DNA of 64,000 nt from an uncultured Mogibacterium sp. (GCF_938041965.1 NZ_CALISE010000020.1:62001-126000); one strand, 5' to 3'. Positions 52,124 through 61,550 are shown, counted from the stretch's first letter. Numbers and translations: made by a program. The notes: generated by a model from the letters alone, not told the origin.

Positions 52124-54517
52124 ATGACTACCATTACTGATTGGCTTGGAAAAGCTGATGATCTTACAATCACATACGATGCAGTAATTCATCAGAACAA
52201 TCAAATTCCTGAAGGGATTCTTGAGGAAGTAAGTTTACCTGTGGTAATTTATCCAACTTCAGAGAACCCAAGAGAAGTTATTGAAGTGGACTGGAGTGAA
52301 AATGTAAAAAAGGCTGATAAGATGGACTATCTTATGGCTATCTCCAGTGGAGCAATCTCGGGTCTTATTGACTCCTTCTTTATTGGCAAATTCTCTATTG
52401 AACATGCGTATGATTGGGGAAGTGATAAGACTAATGAATTTGTTATAAAGGTTGCAAATCTAAAAGGATATAAGGGAGAAGAACTATCTGGCGCTATCGC
52501 TTTCATGGAGAAAAAATTTGGTATTGCTGCGGATAGTAAAACCTCTGATTTTGGAGGCGGTCGGCAGCATCATCTTCGTGATTTCTCACATCATTTCAAT
52601 CTATGCGGTTTAATGTGCTCAATTTTCACGCAGTTCTCGTGCAAGGTCGTTGGAACTGACACTAGCGGTAAACTGCTTGTTGTTGATGTTACTGATAAGA
52701 CCTTTATTGGCGATACTTTTGAAGAAAAGGTTTTGTTTGGATTTGTACATTGGTTTTTTCATATGGTCAGTGATATGGCTGGTTCGAAATCAACCGCTGG
52801 CAAAGGCACTGGTATTCCAGGACCGATTTTATCCTTGGTAAAGGAAGCTTCCGTGCTTCCGTGCTTTAGAGATAAGAAAATTGGTGAAGAAGAACTTCGC
52901 GTTTGGGTTTCAAAATTATTCAATGGAACACTTTTGGCAAAGCGTGACAAAAATGGAAAAATCATTAAACCAGTGAAGTTCGATTTAAGAAGCGAAATAG
53001 GTGTCTTGCAAGAATTAGGTAGGCAGAGCGTACCTGTGCTTATCAATGAATGCTTGGTTCGTAGTATGTATTTCTTAAGAAGACTAAATATTGCGATAAG
53101 CGAAGCAGAGGTCCATTCTGTAAGTGATTTGAAAGATATAGACACAGCAGAGATTCTGCCTTTCAACAACCGAGTCATTAGGAGAATGGTGACTGTTGCA
53201 TCTGGAACATTTCTAGCGGTTGATAGCGTTGATGCAGTGATAAAATCGGCAATAAAGAATAAGGGAATAAATTCAAAATTCTTTATAGACTTTGCTGTTA
53301 ATATAAACTATGTGGGCATAGGACGTTTTGTCATTGCTTGTAAATCGGATGGAGAATTAATTGCCGAAGAAATTAGAGAATCGAGTGAAAATCGTGCCCA
53401 AACAGAAGATGAATTTGAGAAGGGCGTTGCAAATCTCGAATGTTGGTCATTAGATTATGAGCAACTTAGAGTTTTATATTCTCTAGAAAAGCTTATCTTA
53501 GATGATGACATTTCTATTACGAAGAAAGAATCAACTAAGGAGTTAAAACTTCAGTGGGCAGAAGCTTGGCATAATGAATTAATAGAATATCTATCTATCG
53601 TTCAATCTGAGAAGGATGAATTTTTCTTAAGTGAAGAGGAAATAGGTAGACGTTTTTATGAGGATGCTAATGGAACTTGGACTTTATTGGTAACTATGGA
53701 AGCAAGTCTCTTTAAGCCGTATTATCCTATATTCAACGATGAGAATGACAAAGGATTAAAAAAGCTTCAAAATAAAAGCAAGTATCTAAATAATCGATTT
53801 ATAGAAATACAGGATAGAATTAAAAAAGAGGATATTGAAGCTTTCACGAAGACATACAAAAAGGCTGTTGGCACAATAACCGGTACACAAAGAAACCGTG
53901 TCATTAGTGCAGTTGGAACAACTGCGATAGCTCTTGTGTCTGGAGGGCTCGCATTTACATTTGCCCCTGTAATAGCAACTGCAATTATCGGCGAGGGTGC
54001 GGCAGGTTTGTCAGGTGCTGCTCTTGTAAGCTATAGCCTCGCGGCTGTTGGAGGTGGTTCTCTTGCCGCTGGCGGCCTAGGAATGGCTGGAGGAACGGCG
54101 ATTATTACTGGTGGCGGAGCAATTGTAGGGATGATTAGTGGAGCTGGAATATCTACAGTTACGACGATGAACCTTCTTTCGCAAGATGGATATGTACTTA
54201 GTGAATGTTGTAAACTCCTAACATTTAGCCAAGTTGTATTAAGAGATAAGTTAAAAGACTATAAAATGTTAGAGGCTGTATATAGCAAGGTGGATGGTAG
54301 GATTGACAACTTAGAGAGGATTGTTGAGGAATTCTCTAAACAGTCTGATGAGATGGATAAAGAGCAAAAAAAGGAGATTAAGATAAAGGTTAAGGTAGCG
54401 AAAAAGAGCATAAAATATCTTAAGAGGTGTGCCGAAGCGCTACAGAAGGTTACAAAGGGCATTGATGTTGAAGTTCAATATTTATTACTTCCAGAATCGG
54501 AAAGTACAAACGGTTAA
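52124..54517 (+). CDS. Large unrecognised protein with His-rich motif and Gly-rich hydrophobic core
   Basis: 797 residues. The N-terminal part has a histidine-rich segment RQHHLRDFSHHFNLCGL (about 147-163) that could bind metal. At about 592-685 there is a long Gly/Ala/Val-rich hydrophobic stretch (VISAVGTTAIALVSGGLAFT, then GGGSLAAGGLGMAGGTA) that could insert in membranes, flanked by charged helices; the last ~110 residues are coiled-coil-like. No signal peptide and no known domain. Gly-rich hydrophobic hairpins occur in pore-forming or membrane-acting effectors, so that is a possible role, not a demonstrated one. The ribosome-binding site is aggaggtac. Confidence 0.6.
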   Translation: MTTITDWLGKADDLTITYDAVIHQNNQIPEGILEEVSLPVVIYPTSENPREVIEVDWSENVKKADKMDYLMAISSGAISGLIDSFFIGKFSIEHAYDWGSDKTNEFVIKVANLKGYKGEELSGAIAFMEKKFGIAADSKTSDFGGGRQHHLRDFSHHFNLCGLMCSIFTQFSCKVVGTDTSGKLLVVDVTDKTFIGDTFEEKVLFGFVHWFFHMVSDMAGSKSTAGKGTGIPGPILSLVKEASVLPCFRDKKIGEEELRVWVSKLFNGTLLAKRDKNGKIIKPVKFDLRSEIGVLQELGRQSVPVLINECLVRSMYFLRRLNIAISEAEVHSVSDLKDIDTAEILPFNNRVIRRMVTVASGTFLAVDSVDAVIKSAIKNKGINSKFFIDFAVNINYVGIGRFVIACKSDGELIAEEIRESSENRAQTEDEFEKGVANLECWSLDYEQLRVLYSLEKLILDDDISITKKESTKELKLQWAEAWHNELIEYLSIVQSEKDEFFLSEEEIGRRFYEDANGTWTLLVTMEASLFKPYYPIFNDENDKGLKKLQNKSKYLNNRFIEIQDRIKKEDIEAFTKTYKKAVGTITGTQRNRVISAVGTTAIALVSGGLAFTFAPVIATAIIGEGAAGLSGAALVSYSLAAVGGGSLAAGGLGMAGGTAIITGGGAIVGMISGAGISTVTTMNLLSQDGYVLSECCKLLTFSQVVLRDKLKDYKMLEAVYSKVDGRIDNLERIVEEFSKQSDEMDKEQKKEIKIKVKVAKKSIKYLKRCAEALQKVTKGIDVEVQYLLLPESESTNG

Positions 54518-54635
54518 TAATGCAAGTAAGTAAATTATTACTTGCAAATCATAATACCCCCTAAACTCAACCACCAGTTCCTGTACCCACACATGCATTT
54601 ATCATATGCTCGAGTCATGAAAGGAGGTGTCCGAT

Positions 54636-55259
54636 ATGGATCAAATCAAAATTGGAAAATTCATAGCATCCTGCAGAAAGGAAGGGCACATGACTCAGGC
54701 TGACCTCGCCGAGAAGCTAGGCATCAGCGACCGAGCAGTATCGAAATGGGAGACTGGAAGATCCATGCCCGACTCGGGAATCATGCTAGAGTTATGCGAG
54801 CTTCTGAATATTAACGTTAATGAACTCCTGTCGGGCGAAAGGATCATGACAGAATCATATGACAAGAGAGTAGAGGAAAATCTTTTAGCCATGAGGCGAG
54901 AGATAGAACAGCGCGATAAACGGATGCTCAGACTGGAGATGTGGCTGACCGTACCGACAATCGTAGTGGGAATCATCCTCATAGTTCTTGCGGTGCTCCT
55001 CGCCATGCCAATGTGGCTCAGAGTAGCGCTGGTTACATTCACTGTCGCTATGGTTGTTGTAGTGGGATTCATTGCGGTTGGCATTGAGCAAAATGCAGGT
55101 TATTATGAATGTGAGTGCTGCCATCACAGGTACGTTCCGACATATAGAGAGGTAATCTTAGCTCCGCATAGAGGTAGAGATAGATATATGAGGTGCCAAA
55201 AGTGCGGTAAACGTTGCTGGCAGAAGAAAGTGCTCACAGCTGAAGACTCAGATCTCTAA
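54636..55259 (+). CDS. XRE-family HTH regulator with membrane segments and zinc ribbon
   Basis: 207 residues. An N-terminal XRE helix-turn-helix (MTQADLAEKLGISDRAVSKW) is followed by a linker, two hydrophobic helices (about 105-155) and a Cys-rich C-terminus (CECCHHRY...CQKCGKRC), probably a zinc ribbon on the cytoplasmic side. Membrane-tethered HTH proteins of this layout are common in Firmicutes. ATG 54636 follows the perfect aaaggagg. Its targets are unknown; the flanking accessory genes are candidates. Confidence 0.82.
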   Translation: MDQIKIGKFIASCRKEGHMTQADLAEKLGISDRAVSKWETGRSMPDSGIMLELCELLNINVNELLSGERIMTESYDKRVEENLLAMRREIEQRDKRMLRLEMWLTVPTIVVGIILIVLAVLLAMPMWLRVALVTFTVAMVVVVGFIAVGIEQNAGYYECECCHHRYVPTYREVILAPHRGRDRYMRCQKCGKRCWQKKVLTAEDSDL

Positions 55260-55314
55260 ACCGCGATAGTACATATTGCAATAATCAATAATCACTAATC
55301 ACAGGGGATAACAC

Positions 55315-55719
55315 ATGACAAAACAACAACTCCTCGCCCTCTGGCAGGGCAAATCATGGGATAGCTCACCAGCAGGAATATACTTTATAAGTCGTAGGTC
55401 CGGTAAGGATTTACACTTTAGCTTCTCTGGATACAGTGAGAGGGATGTAAAATTCATTCCAGACTCAATAATGAAAAGGCTAAGTGTCGAACTCACCGAG
55501 TTGGATCAAGAGGCACTACACCTTATAAAAGAAAATTTCCCCGAAGAGAATGTCGAAGGCATCACGCTAACCGACGTAATGTTCGATAAGAGCGGGTGCT
55601 ACGATGCCTTTGCGCTAGGATATTATGTGGGCGAATCACCAGCGGGAGAGCTTTATCTACTAGTTAGCTTCGACGAGGAATTTGAGGCTAATAGAGAAGT
55701 GATCTGCGAAGCGTACTAA
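55315..55719 (+). CDS. Small hypothetical protein, immunity-like context
   Basis: 134 residues. The N-terminus reads MTKQQLLALWQGKSWDSS and the conserved-looking C-terminal half has FALGYYVGESPAGELYLLVS. No motif is recognised. It sits between the HTH regulator and the DUF1963 gene; its size and neighbours are typical of an immunity cluster. Confidence 0.5.
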   Translation: MTKQQLLALWQGKSWDSSPAGIYFISRRSGKDLHFSFSGYSERDVKFIPDSIMKRLSVELTELDQEALHLIKENFPEENVEGITLTDVMFDKSGCYDAFALGYYVGESPAGELYLLVSFDEEFEANREVICEAY

Positions 55720-55842
55720 AGAGTAGCATCGGGAAGCATTAGATATACGCGGTTAATCGGTATCTTTTCGCCGAAATCTATACCTAGACTCCATGCTACT
55801 ACAAACCACTACACAACATTACACACCAAGAAAGGCAATACT

Positions 55843-56688
55843 ATGAACGATAAAATAAAAGCTTTCATCGAAGATTTCAAGAAAATCGAGAACAGAGAAA
55901 CCATAAAGATTAATTTAATACCCAAAACCAAGATACCGATGACAAGCAGCAACGTTGCGGGCTGGTTCTATTTGCCGAAGACCACGAACATCCCTACTAC
56001 CGATAGGGGTGAGCAGCTAATGTATCTGGCGCAGATAAACTGCGAGGAGCTGCCTGAGAACAGCATCTACCCATCAAAGGGGATCATGCAGTTTTGGATT
56101 TTTGGCGGAGACTATAATCTGGGCAACGACTATACAAAGCCTACTTCGGATAGCAAAAAAAGGGTTATTTACTATCCAGAGATAGACAAGCATTTCTCTG
56201 AAGAGGAACTCAGAGAGATGTACGAACCACAGAAGGATAAGAAGGAAGACGAACTTATCACACCTATTAATGACGGTGCACCATTTGCCATGTCCTTTGA
56301 AAAAACTAGCCAGTGGATTATGCCGAACGATTTCCGATTCGAGGAGATTCTTACTGAGAAGCTTAATGAACATATCGATGAGCAACAGGCAGAGGGTGAC
56401 GAATCATACGACATCGACGATGAAGAGGTTGATGAGATCATAGAAGAGCTCGATATTTCGAATCACACTCAGATTGGTGGCTACGGCCATTTCACGCAGG
56501 AAGATCCACGCATGTACGAGGACTTCGAGGATTACACTGAGTTGCTGTTCCAACTGGACTCCGAGTTCGGAACTGACGACTATTACATCCTGTGGGGAGA
56601 CTGCGGCGTAGGAAATTTCTTTGCGACAAAAGAGCAACTTCGTAATCTGAATTTCTCCGAGTGCCTATATAGCTGGGACTGCTACTAA
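55843..56688 (+). CDS. DUF1963 (YwqG-like) protein
   Basis: 281 residues. YwqG/DUF1963 proteins are soluble and common in toxin-immunity and accessory clusters; their biochemical role is not established. Family features seen: MYLAQINCEELPENSIYPSKG, GIMQFWIFGGDYN, IGGYGHFTQEDPRMYEDFED, and the C-terminal YYILWGDCGVGNFFATKEQL. The ribosome-binding site is aagaaaggc. Confidence 0.8.
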   Translation: MNDKIKAFIEDFKKIENRETIKINLIPKTKIPMTSSNVAGWFYLPKTTNIPTTDRGEQLMYLAQINCEELPENSIYPSKGIMQFWIFGGDYNLGNDYTKPTSDSKKRVIYYPEIDKHFSEEELREMYEPQKDKKEDELITPINDGAPFAMSFEKTSQWIMPNDFRFEEILTEKLNEHIDEQQAEGDESYDIDDEEVDEIIEELDISNHTQIGGYGHFTQEDPRMYEDFEDYTELLFQLDSEFGTDDYYILWGDCGVGNFFATKEQLRNLNFSECLYSWDCY

Positions 56689-56750
56689 TCGCAAAATAGA
56701 CTATAGGATTTTACTGCCCGATACCTGATTCGTGTGTAAGGGGGATATAT

Positions 56751-57239
56751 ATGAGAAGACAGGACAGAGAAATAACAGAATTAGACGAACTTATGGAGAT
56801 AATAAATCGTTGCGACATATGCAGGCTAGCGCTTAATGACGGCGGATATCCGTATATACTTCCGCTCAACTTCGGAACGGAGGTGCATGACGGCAAGTTG
56901 ACGCTGTATTTCCACAGTGCACTCGAGGGCTACAAGGTTGGACTATTCGAGAAGGATAATCGTGCTACCTTCGAGATGGACTGCAAGCATGAGCTAGAGT
57001 ATTTCGAGGACAAAGGCTACTGCACGATGGCGTACGAGAGTGTAATCGGAAGAGGTAAGATTCGAATCCTCTCGGATGATGAGAAGATGCACGCTTTGAG
57101 GCAGCTCATGAATCACTATCATGAGGATAAAAATGCATATTTTAACCCTGCCGCTGTTCCGAGGACATTGGTGTATGCGCTAGAGGTTGAGCATATGACG
57201 GGGAAAAGAAAGAAGCCAAAAGGTCATATACATTTATAA
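56751..57239 (+). CDS. Pyridoxamine 5'-phosphate oxidase-like (NimA-type) flavoprotein
   Basis: 162 residues. A split-barrel FMN-binding protein of the PNPOx/Nim group, which includes 5-nitroimidazole reductases. Visible: an N-terminal helix with the family Cys (IINRCDICRLAL), the barrel strand YPYILPLNFG, LYFHSALEGYKV, and the C-terminal VYALEVEHMTGK. The substrate cannot be inferred. A decayed SUKH fragment begins 12 bases after it, so it sits at the edge of the accessory region. Confidence 0.82.
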   Translation: MRRQDREITELDELMEIINRCDICRLALNDGGYPYILPLNFGTEVHDGKLTLYFHSALEGYKVGLFEKDNRATFEMDCKHELEYFEDKGYCTMAYESVIGRGKIRILSDDEKMHALRQLMNHYHEDKNAYFNPAAVPRTLVYALEVEHMTGKRKKPKGHIHL

Positions 57240-57250
57240 GTGATCTAGGG

Positions 57251-57421
57251 TATGATTATATAGTACCTATTGCTTCAGTGTTTGAAGAATTTACAAGAGC
57301 GATGGGAACGATTCAGTGCGCAGTATGATGGCAAAATGAGAAATATTTTGCAAAGCTGATGGAGCGAGAAGCTCCCGAGGTTAACCTAAATTTCTGAAAA
57401 GAATGGGTAAGCGTATATTAA
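57251..57421 (+). pseudogene. Decayed C-terminal copy of the SUKH immunity gene
   Basis: The frame reads YDYIVPIASVFEEFTRAMGT, then IQCAV, a stop, WQNEKYFAKLMEREAPEVN, LNF, a stop, KEWVSVY and a stop. It aligns with the last ~55 residues of the SUKH protein at 50369 (YEEIVPVVSDFEEFVRAMGT and LKFWKELVSVY). The two internal stops show it is dead. The N-terminal part is absent. Confidence 0.8.
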
Positions 57422-57443
57422 ACAAAGTGTAAGGGGTGAAATT

Positions 57444-58142
57444 ATGATTACTGAGAAAATGACATTGGCAGAAGTCGTTAGGCTTTATCCACAAACAATT
57501 CCTTATCTAAATGAGCTACATCTCGACTACTGCTGTGGTGGTCATCTGCCGATGGACGAGTCTTTTCCTGATGGGGAAATAGATGTACAGAAAATCGTTA
57601 CAGAACTAAATAAACTAGCTGCAAAGCCCGTTCCGTCTAAGGGTGGCGGTGCTTCATCTATCGAAGCATTCAAGAACCTGAGCGTTAATGATATGCTTAC
57701 AGATCTAGAATTGACACATCATAAAGATGAACGAGAGATGATGGCACAGCTAGATCAGCTCATCAATAAGATTCTAGTTGTTCACTACACGCACCATGCG
57801 GAGGAACTAACGAAGATCCATAATCTATTTGCAGCTATGAAGGCTGAACTTGAGGTTCACTTTGCAAAAGAGGAGCGCTTAGTATTCCCTCTAATGCGTG
57901 CTAATCCGCATCCAGACAATGAGACGCTTGCCTTTATCAAGCAGCTTGAAGATGAGCACAATGCGGTGGGCGATATGATTAAGGAGATGCAGAGGCTAAC
58001 TAATGATTATACAGTGCCTCAAGATGCATGTGTGACTTATGAGCGCACATTTAACTTAATTAGGGAGTTTACCGAGGATATCTTCGTGCATGTTTTCAAG
58101 GAGAACAGCATAGTTTTCCCTGAGTATGAAGAACAAGCTTAG
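57444..58142 (+). CDS. ric: Iron-sulfur cluster repair di-iron protein
   Basis: 232 residues. Ric (ScdA/YtfE) restores [Fe-S] clusters damaged by nitric oxide or oxidants. The N-terminal ScdA domain has the Cys motif HLDYCCGGHLP; the hemerythrin-like domain carries the expected di-iron ligands in HYTHHAEELTKIH, VHFAKEERLVFPL, EHNAVGDMIKEMQ and VFKENSIVFPEYE. Typical length. The ribosome-binding site is aggggtga. It is followed by a clear terminator and may relate to the redox-active genes elsewhere in the window, but not through an operon. Confidence 0.94.
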   Translation: MITEKMTLAEVVRLYPQTIPYLNELHLDYCCGGHLPMDESFPDGEIDVQKIVTELNKLAAKPVPSKGGGASSIEAFKNLSVNDMLTDLELTHHKDEREMMAQLDQLINKILVVHYTHHAEELTKIHNLFAAMKAELEVHFAKEERLVFPLMRANPHPDNETLAFIKQLEDEHNAVGDMIKEMQRLTNDYTVPQDACVTYERTFNLIREFTEDIFVHVFKENSIVFPEYEEQA

Positions 58143-58207
58143 AGCTACGACTCAGCCATGCTGCATATTTGCAGATGGGATAGACAAAATATGAGCAAGC
58201 GAATACT

Positions 58208-58245
58208 AGAAGGTGCGGTTTATATACCGTACCTTCTGTTTTTCT
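58208..58245 (+). terminator. Terminator of ric
   Basis: Stem agaaggtgcggt/accgtaccttct around a short tatat loop, with one bulge, followed by a T run. Confidence 0.88.
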
Positions 58246-58371
58246 ATTTTTTTGAATCTCAAAATGTATAAATATAATAAAAATGAATTTAAGTCAGAAA
58301 AGTGAGGTTGTACACAAAGCCGCTATTAATGCACTTTATTGTTCTTTTTTCGCACTTTTTATGGAATTAGC

Positions 58372-58400
58372 TTGCTTGTCTATCCGCTATAGGCTATACT
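58372..58400 (+). promoter_or_regulatory. Promoter of the second adhesin gene
   Basis: TTGCTT, a 17-base spacer, then TATACT at 58395-58400, about 65 bases before the adhesin start. The gene-free stretch 58143-58464 holds only this and the ric terminator. Confidence 0.55.
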
Positions 58401-58464
58401 CCAATAAAATGCATAAATATTATTTTTTGAACTGAATGACTACGTTATTAAAAGGAGGAACAAC

Positions 58465-61026
58465 GTGAAACTTGCAAAACGAATTATTGCATTCATTGCA
58501 GTAATAGCGATTACAATTGGACCATTATCATCACCACAGGATGTTAGCGCTGCGACTCAGAAGGACGGCTATAACATCACGATTTCTAATGTGACGGTGT
58601 CACCTAGCCCGGTGAACGTCGGCTCTCTAGCTTCTCTGAAGTTCGATTACAACATCGATACGCAGTCGGGGAATGCGATGAAGCCAGGTGATACGATTAA
58701 GCTGTCGACGAATATCGGGACGATGTTTGGCAATCTCCCAAGTTCCGATGTTCCGCTCTATTCCGAGAGCGGACAGAAGGTTGCGACAGCGACAATCACA
58801 GGGACAGAGATTAAGTTCACATTAGATCCAGATTTTCCGACGGACAGAAACTTCATGTCGGGAAGTCTATACACAGGGGCTAGACTAAAGGCTCTAGATA
58901 ATGGTGCTACAGCAGGCTCTCCAGTGACAAAGCCTCTCACCATTGAAGATGCTTCGGCTAATGTAACCTTCAAGGTTAGAGATGCAGTTCCGGGGACCAA
59001 TACTGGTGGTGTACCTGCTGATCCAAGTCTCAGGACCATTAACAACAGACTGCTTGAGAAGCAGGGATGGACTTCGGCATACGACACAGCTAGGATTAAG
59101 CTGATCTCCAATCAGCTGGGTTCGCTGCGTCTCTTTAACACTTACAACAATATCGATAGCACCTTCGGAACTTATCAGGAACAGACCAACATGATGATTG
59201 TTGATAAGATTCCAAGAAATGGCGTTGTTGACCTAAGCACTATCTCAATTTCCGCAGTTCGTTACAACTGGACAGAGGTTCCTGCAGGTGGAAACACATT
59301 TTACGGACAGGCGGCTCCTGGAACAGTGATGCCGATAGAGCGCGGAAGCAACTGGATTCCAGTGACGCAGTATTTCAGCCAGATAACTCAGTCATCTTCA
59401 GATACTTACGACAGCTTCTATGCTAAGGTTAAGGCTCATAAGATGAGCTACGGTGTATTTACAGACCCTGAGACAGGAGGGGATACCTTCATTGCAAATA
59501 TGTCTAACGACTCCCTGAAGTATACCGACCTCGAGCCAGCGCTCGCAGGCATTAACAAGATAAAGGACATCTACGGAACTAACGGTCCTTCTCATGGAAA
59601 TGTCGTTACCTTCTTCGCCGAGTTTGACACTCACTACCCAGAGATCACAGCGGTAGAGACTGTTACTAACACAGGAAAAGCTAAGTCCGACCAGGCAGAG
59701 GATTCCGCATCTGTTTCATACACGATCGACAAGGCAAACGGAACTGCTACTGTTGCGGCAGGAAGCATACGTGTAAAGGCTGTAGATGACATCGATGGAA
59801 CTACTCCAATTGCTGGGGCTGAGTTCAAGATTCAGACTAAGATTGGCGGAATTTGGATGGATTACTACATCAGAGGTCGTAAGGCTGCCGCTAAGACTAA
59901 TTCGAGCGGTGAAGCTACAATCTCTGGACTTTCGAAGGGTGACTACCGCCTAGTGCAGACGAGCACACCGGCAAAGTACACATATACCAACAATGTATTT
60001 AAGCCAAACCCAGCATTTACAACATCTGGGTCTCTAAATGCTACAGAAGGAACGTTCTCAATTCAAAGCGCGACGCAGCCAGGATTCTCGGCGATCGTTC
60101 CTAACTACCAGACTGCAGAAGCCGTGATTAAAGGTCACAAGGACTATTTCGATTCAGAAGGAACTGCGGTAACCATACCAGAGAACACCTTTGAAGTAAG
60201 CGTTAGCCAGATTGCGGGTGAGAACTACGATGGCGTGACGATGCCTGGCGATGTGACAACATTCGTGCACAGCGATGGACGCATCGAATTTGATAAGATC
60301 AAATTCACAAAGGTTGGAACATACAAGTTCAAGGTTAAGGAAACAGCGTCAAACCCAGTAGCAGGTGTAGCATATGATACAGCTGAAAAAGAGGTTAAGG
60401 TAACTGTTTCTAACAATGGCGGAACACTCAAGGCTACAGCTGACAGCGAACCAAGATTTAGAAACGTGTTTACGTCCGTTAAGAAAAACCTAAGGGTTAA
60501 GAAGACTCTAAGTGGAGACACACCGCCAGCAGCAGGCGAGTTCAAGTTCGAACTATCTCAAGCTGGAACTACAGCACTAGGATTAAGCGAGGCACCAATG
60601 CCAGCAGGTTCTGTGCTAGGCAAGAAGGCTGTTACGGTTAACGGAGCAGGCGAAATTGACTTTGGCGACATCGAGTTTAAGGCGGTTGGTAAGTACACAT
60701 ACAAGGTAGTTGAGCTAGATACAGGCCTTGCAAATTACACTTACGATAAGACAGAGTACACGGTTGTAGTAGATGTTACAGCTGATGCTAATAACCAGCT
60801 CGTAGCAAATTACGAGATTAAGAAGGGTGCAGAAACTGTAAACGATCTAACATTTAATAACAAGTACGAAGTGCCAAAGGTGCCTACTAAGGGTAAGGTG
60901 GTTAAGAAGCACAAGTCACCAAAGACAGGTGATAGCACTGGAAACCTAATGCTAATGCTCAGCATCTTTGTAGCATCCGTACTAATGCTAATTGGTGCGA
61001 TTGGATACAAGAAGAGAATGAAATAG
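58465..61026 (+). CDS. Wall-anchored adhesin with pilin-type isopeptide domains
   Basis: 853 residues. The signal peptide ends near DVSAAT (residue 30). A beta-rich N-terminal region of ~400 residues precedes a SpaA/prealbumin-like domain (about 433-512) and then two FctA/Spy0128-type pilin isopeptide domains (about 551-668 and 672-802), which are expected to form internal Lys-Asn bonds. The C-terminal sorting signal is SPKTGD (near 818), a hydrophobic helix and KKRMK. The SPxTG form is the type used by the Clostridioides difficile sortase. No sortase gene is seen in the window. Role inferred: surface adhesion or a pilus-like fibre. The aaaggagg ribosome-binding site fixes the GTG start at 58465. 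Confidence 0.88.
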   Translation: MKLAKRIIAFIAVIAITIGPLSSPQDVSAATQKDGYNITISNVTVSPSPVNVGSLASLKFDYNIDTQSGNAMKPGDTIKLSTNIGTMFGNLPSSDVPLYSESGQKVATATITGTEIKFTLDPDFPTDRNFMSGSLYTGARLKALDNGATAGSPVTKPLTIEDASANVTFKVRDAVPGTNTGGVPADPSLRTINNRLLEKQGWTSAYDTARIKLISNQLGSLRLFNTYNNIDSTFGTYQEQTNMMIVDKIPRNGVVDLSTISISAVRYNWTEVPAGGNTFYGQAAPGTVMPIERGSNWIPVTQYFSQITQSSSDTYDSFYAKVKAHKMSYGVFTDPETGGDTFIANMSNDSLKYTDLEPALAGINKIKDIYGTNGPSHGNVVTFFAEFDTHYPEITAVETVTNTGKAKSDQAEDSASVSYTIDKANGTATVAAGSIRVKAVDDIDGTTPIAGAEFKIQTKIGGIWMDYYIRGRKAAAKTNSSGEATISGLSKGDYRLVQTSTPAKYTYTNNVFKPNPAFTTSGSLNATEGTFSIQSATQPGFSAIVPNYQTAEAVIKGHKDYFDSEGTAVTIPENTFEVSVSQIAGENYDGVTMPGDVTTFVHSDGRIEFDKIKFTKVGTYKFKVKETASNPVAGVAYDTAEKEVKVTVSNNGGTLKATADSEPRFRNVFTSVKKNLRVKKTLSGDTPPAAGEFKFELSQAGTTALGLSEAPMPAGSVLGKKAVTVNGAGEIDFGDIEFKAVGKYTYKVVELDTGLANYTYDKTEYTVVVDVTADANNQLVANYEIKKGAETVNDLTFNNKYEVPKVPTKGKVVKKHKSPKTGDSTGNLMLMLSIFVASVLMLIGAIGYKKRMK

Positions 61027-61067
61027 TGCTTTAGCAATTAGCAGTCTTAAATGTAAATAAGAGAAAG

Positions 61068-61102
61068 AGCGGATAGCAGTTGAGTAAGGCTATTCGCTTT
61101 TT
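61068..61102 (+). terminator. Rho-independent terminator
   Basis: Stem agcggatagc (61068-61077) / gctattcgct (61089-61098) with a loop of 11 bases and a T run. It closes the adhesin gene. Confidence 0.88.
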
Positions 61103-61119
61103 AATGTAATGACAACGTA

Positions 61120-61148
61120 TTGCTAATGCACAAATAAAGTAGTAAGAT
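61120..61148 (+). promoter_or_regulatory. Promoter of the relB-yafQ pair
   Basis: TTGCTA, a 17-base spacer, then TAAGAT, about 20 bases upstream of the antitoxin start, so the leader is very short. Confidence 0.5.
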
Positions 61149-61171
61149 TAGCATATAAGGAGGTGTTGATA

Positions 61172-61444
61172 ATGCCATCTACAAATTTAAATATTAGAAC
61201 AGAAAAAGAAGTAAAAGAAAAAGCGGATCAAATATTCTCAGAACTTGGATTGAATATGACTACGGCAATTAACATTTTTCTACGTACAGCTATTCGTGAA
61301 CATGGAATACCATTCTCTTTAAAACTAGATATTCCAAATGAAGCTACTGTTAATGCGATAGAGGAAGGAAGAAGACTTGCTTCTGATAAAAGTGCTGAAA
61401 GCTATTCCAATATTGATGAGCTTAAGGCGGCTTTAGATATATGA
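61172..61444 (+). CDS. RelB/DinJ family antitoxin
   Basis: 90 residues. A RelB/DinJ-type antitoxin with an N-terminal ribbon-helix-helix for DNA binding (NLNIRTEKEVKEKADQIFSE) and a C-terminal toxin-binding tail. ATG 61172 follows aaggaggtgttg directly. Its stop overlaps the start of the toxin gene (ATGA), as usual for such pairs, but that toxin is frameshifted, so this may be an orphan. Confidence 0.85.
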   Translation: MPSTNLNIRTEKEVKEKADQIFSELGLNMTTAINIFLRTAIREHGIPFSLKLDIPNEATVNAIEEGRRLASDKSAESYSNIDELKAALDI

Positions 61445-61550
61445 AGTATTCAATTAAGTTTACAAGCCAGTTAAAAAAGATTTTAAATTAGCAAAAAAAC
61501 AAGGGAAAAATTTAAATAAGCTGTTTGAGGTCTTGGATACTCTCACTAAT
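61441..61550 (+). pseudogene. Frameshifted YafQ/RelE-type toxin
   Basis: Starting at the ATG that overlaps the antitoxin stop, the frame gives MKYSIKFTSQLKK and meets TAG at 61489. A one-base shift at the A run restores KKDFKLAKKQGKNLNKLFEV and LDTL, the expected YafQ-type sequence. The 3' half is missing, so the toxin is broken. Confidence 0.72.
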
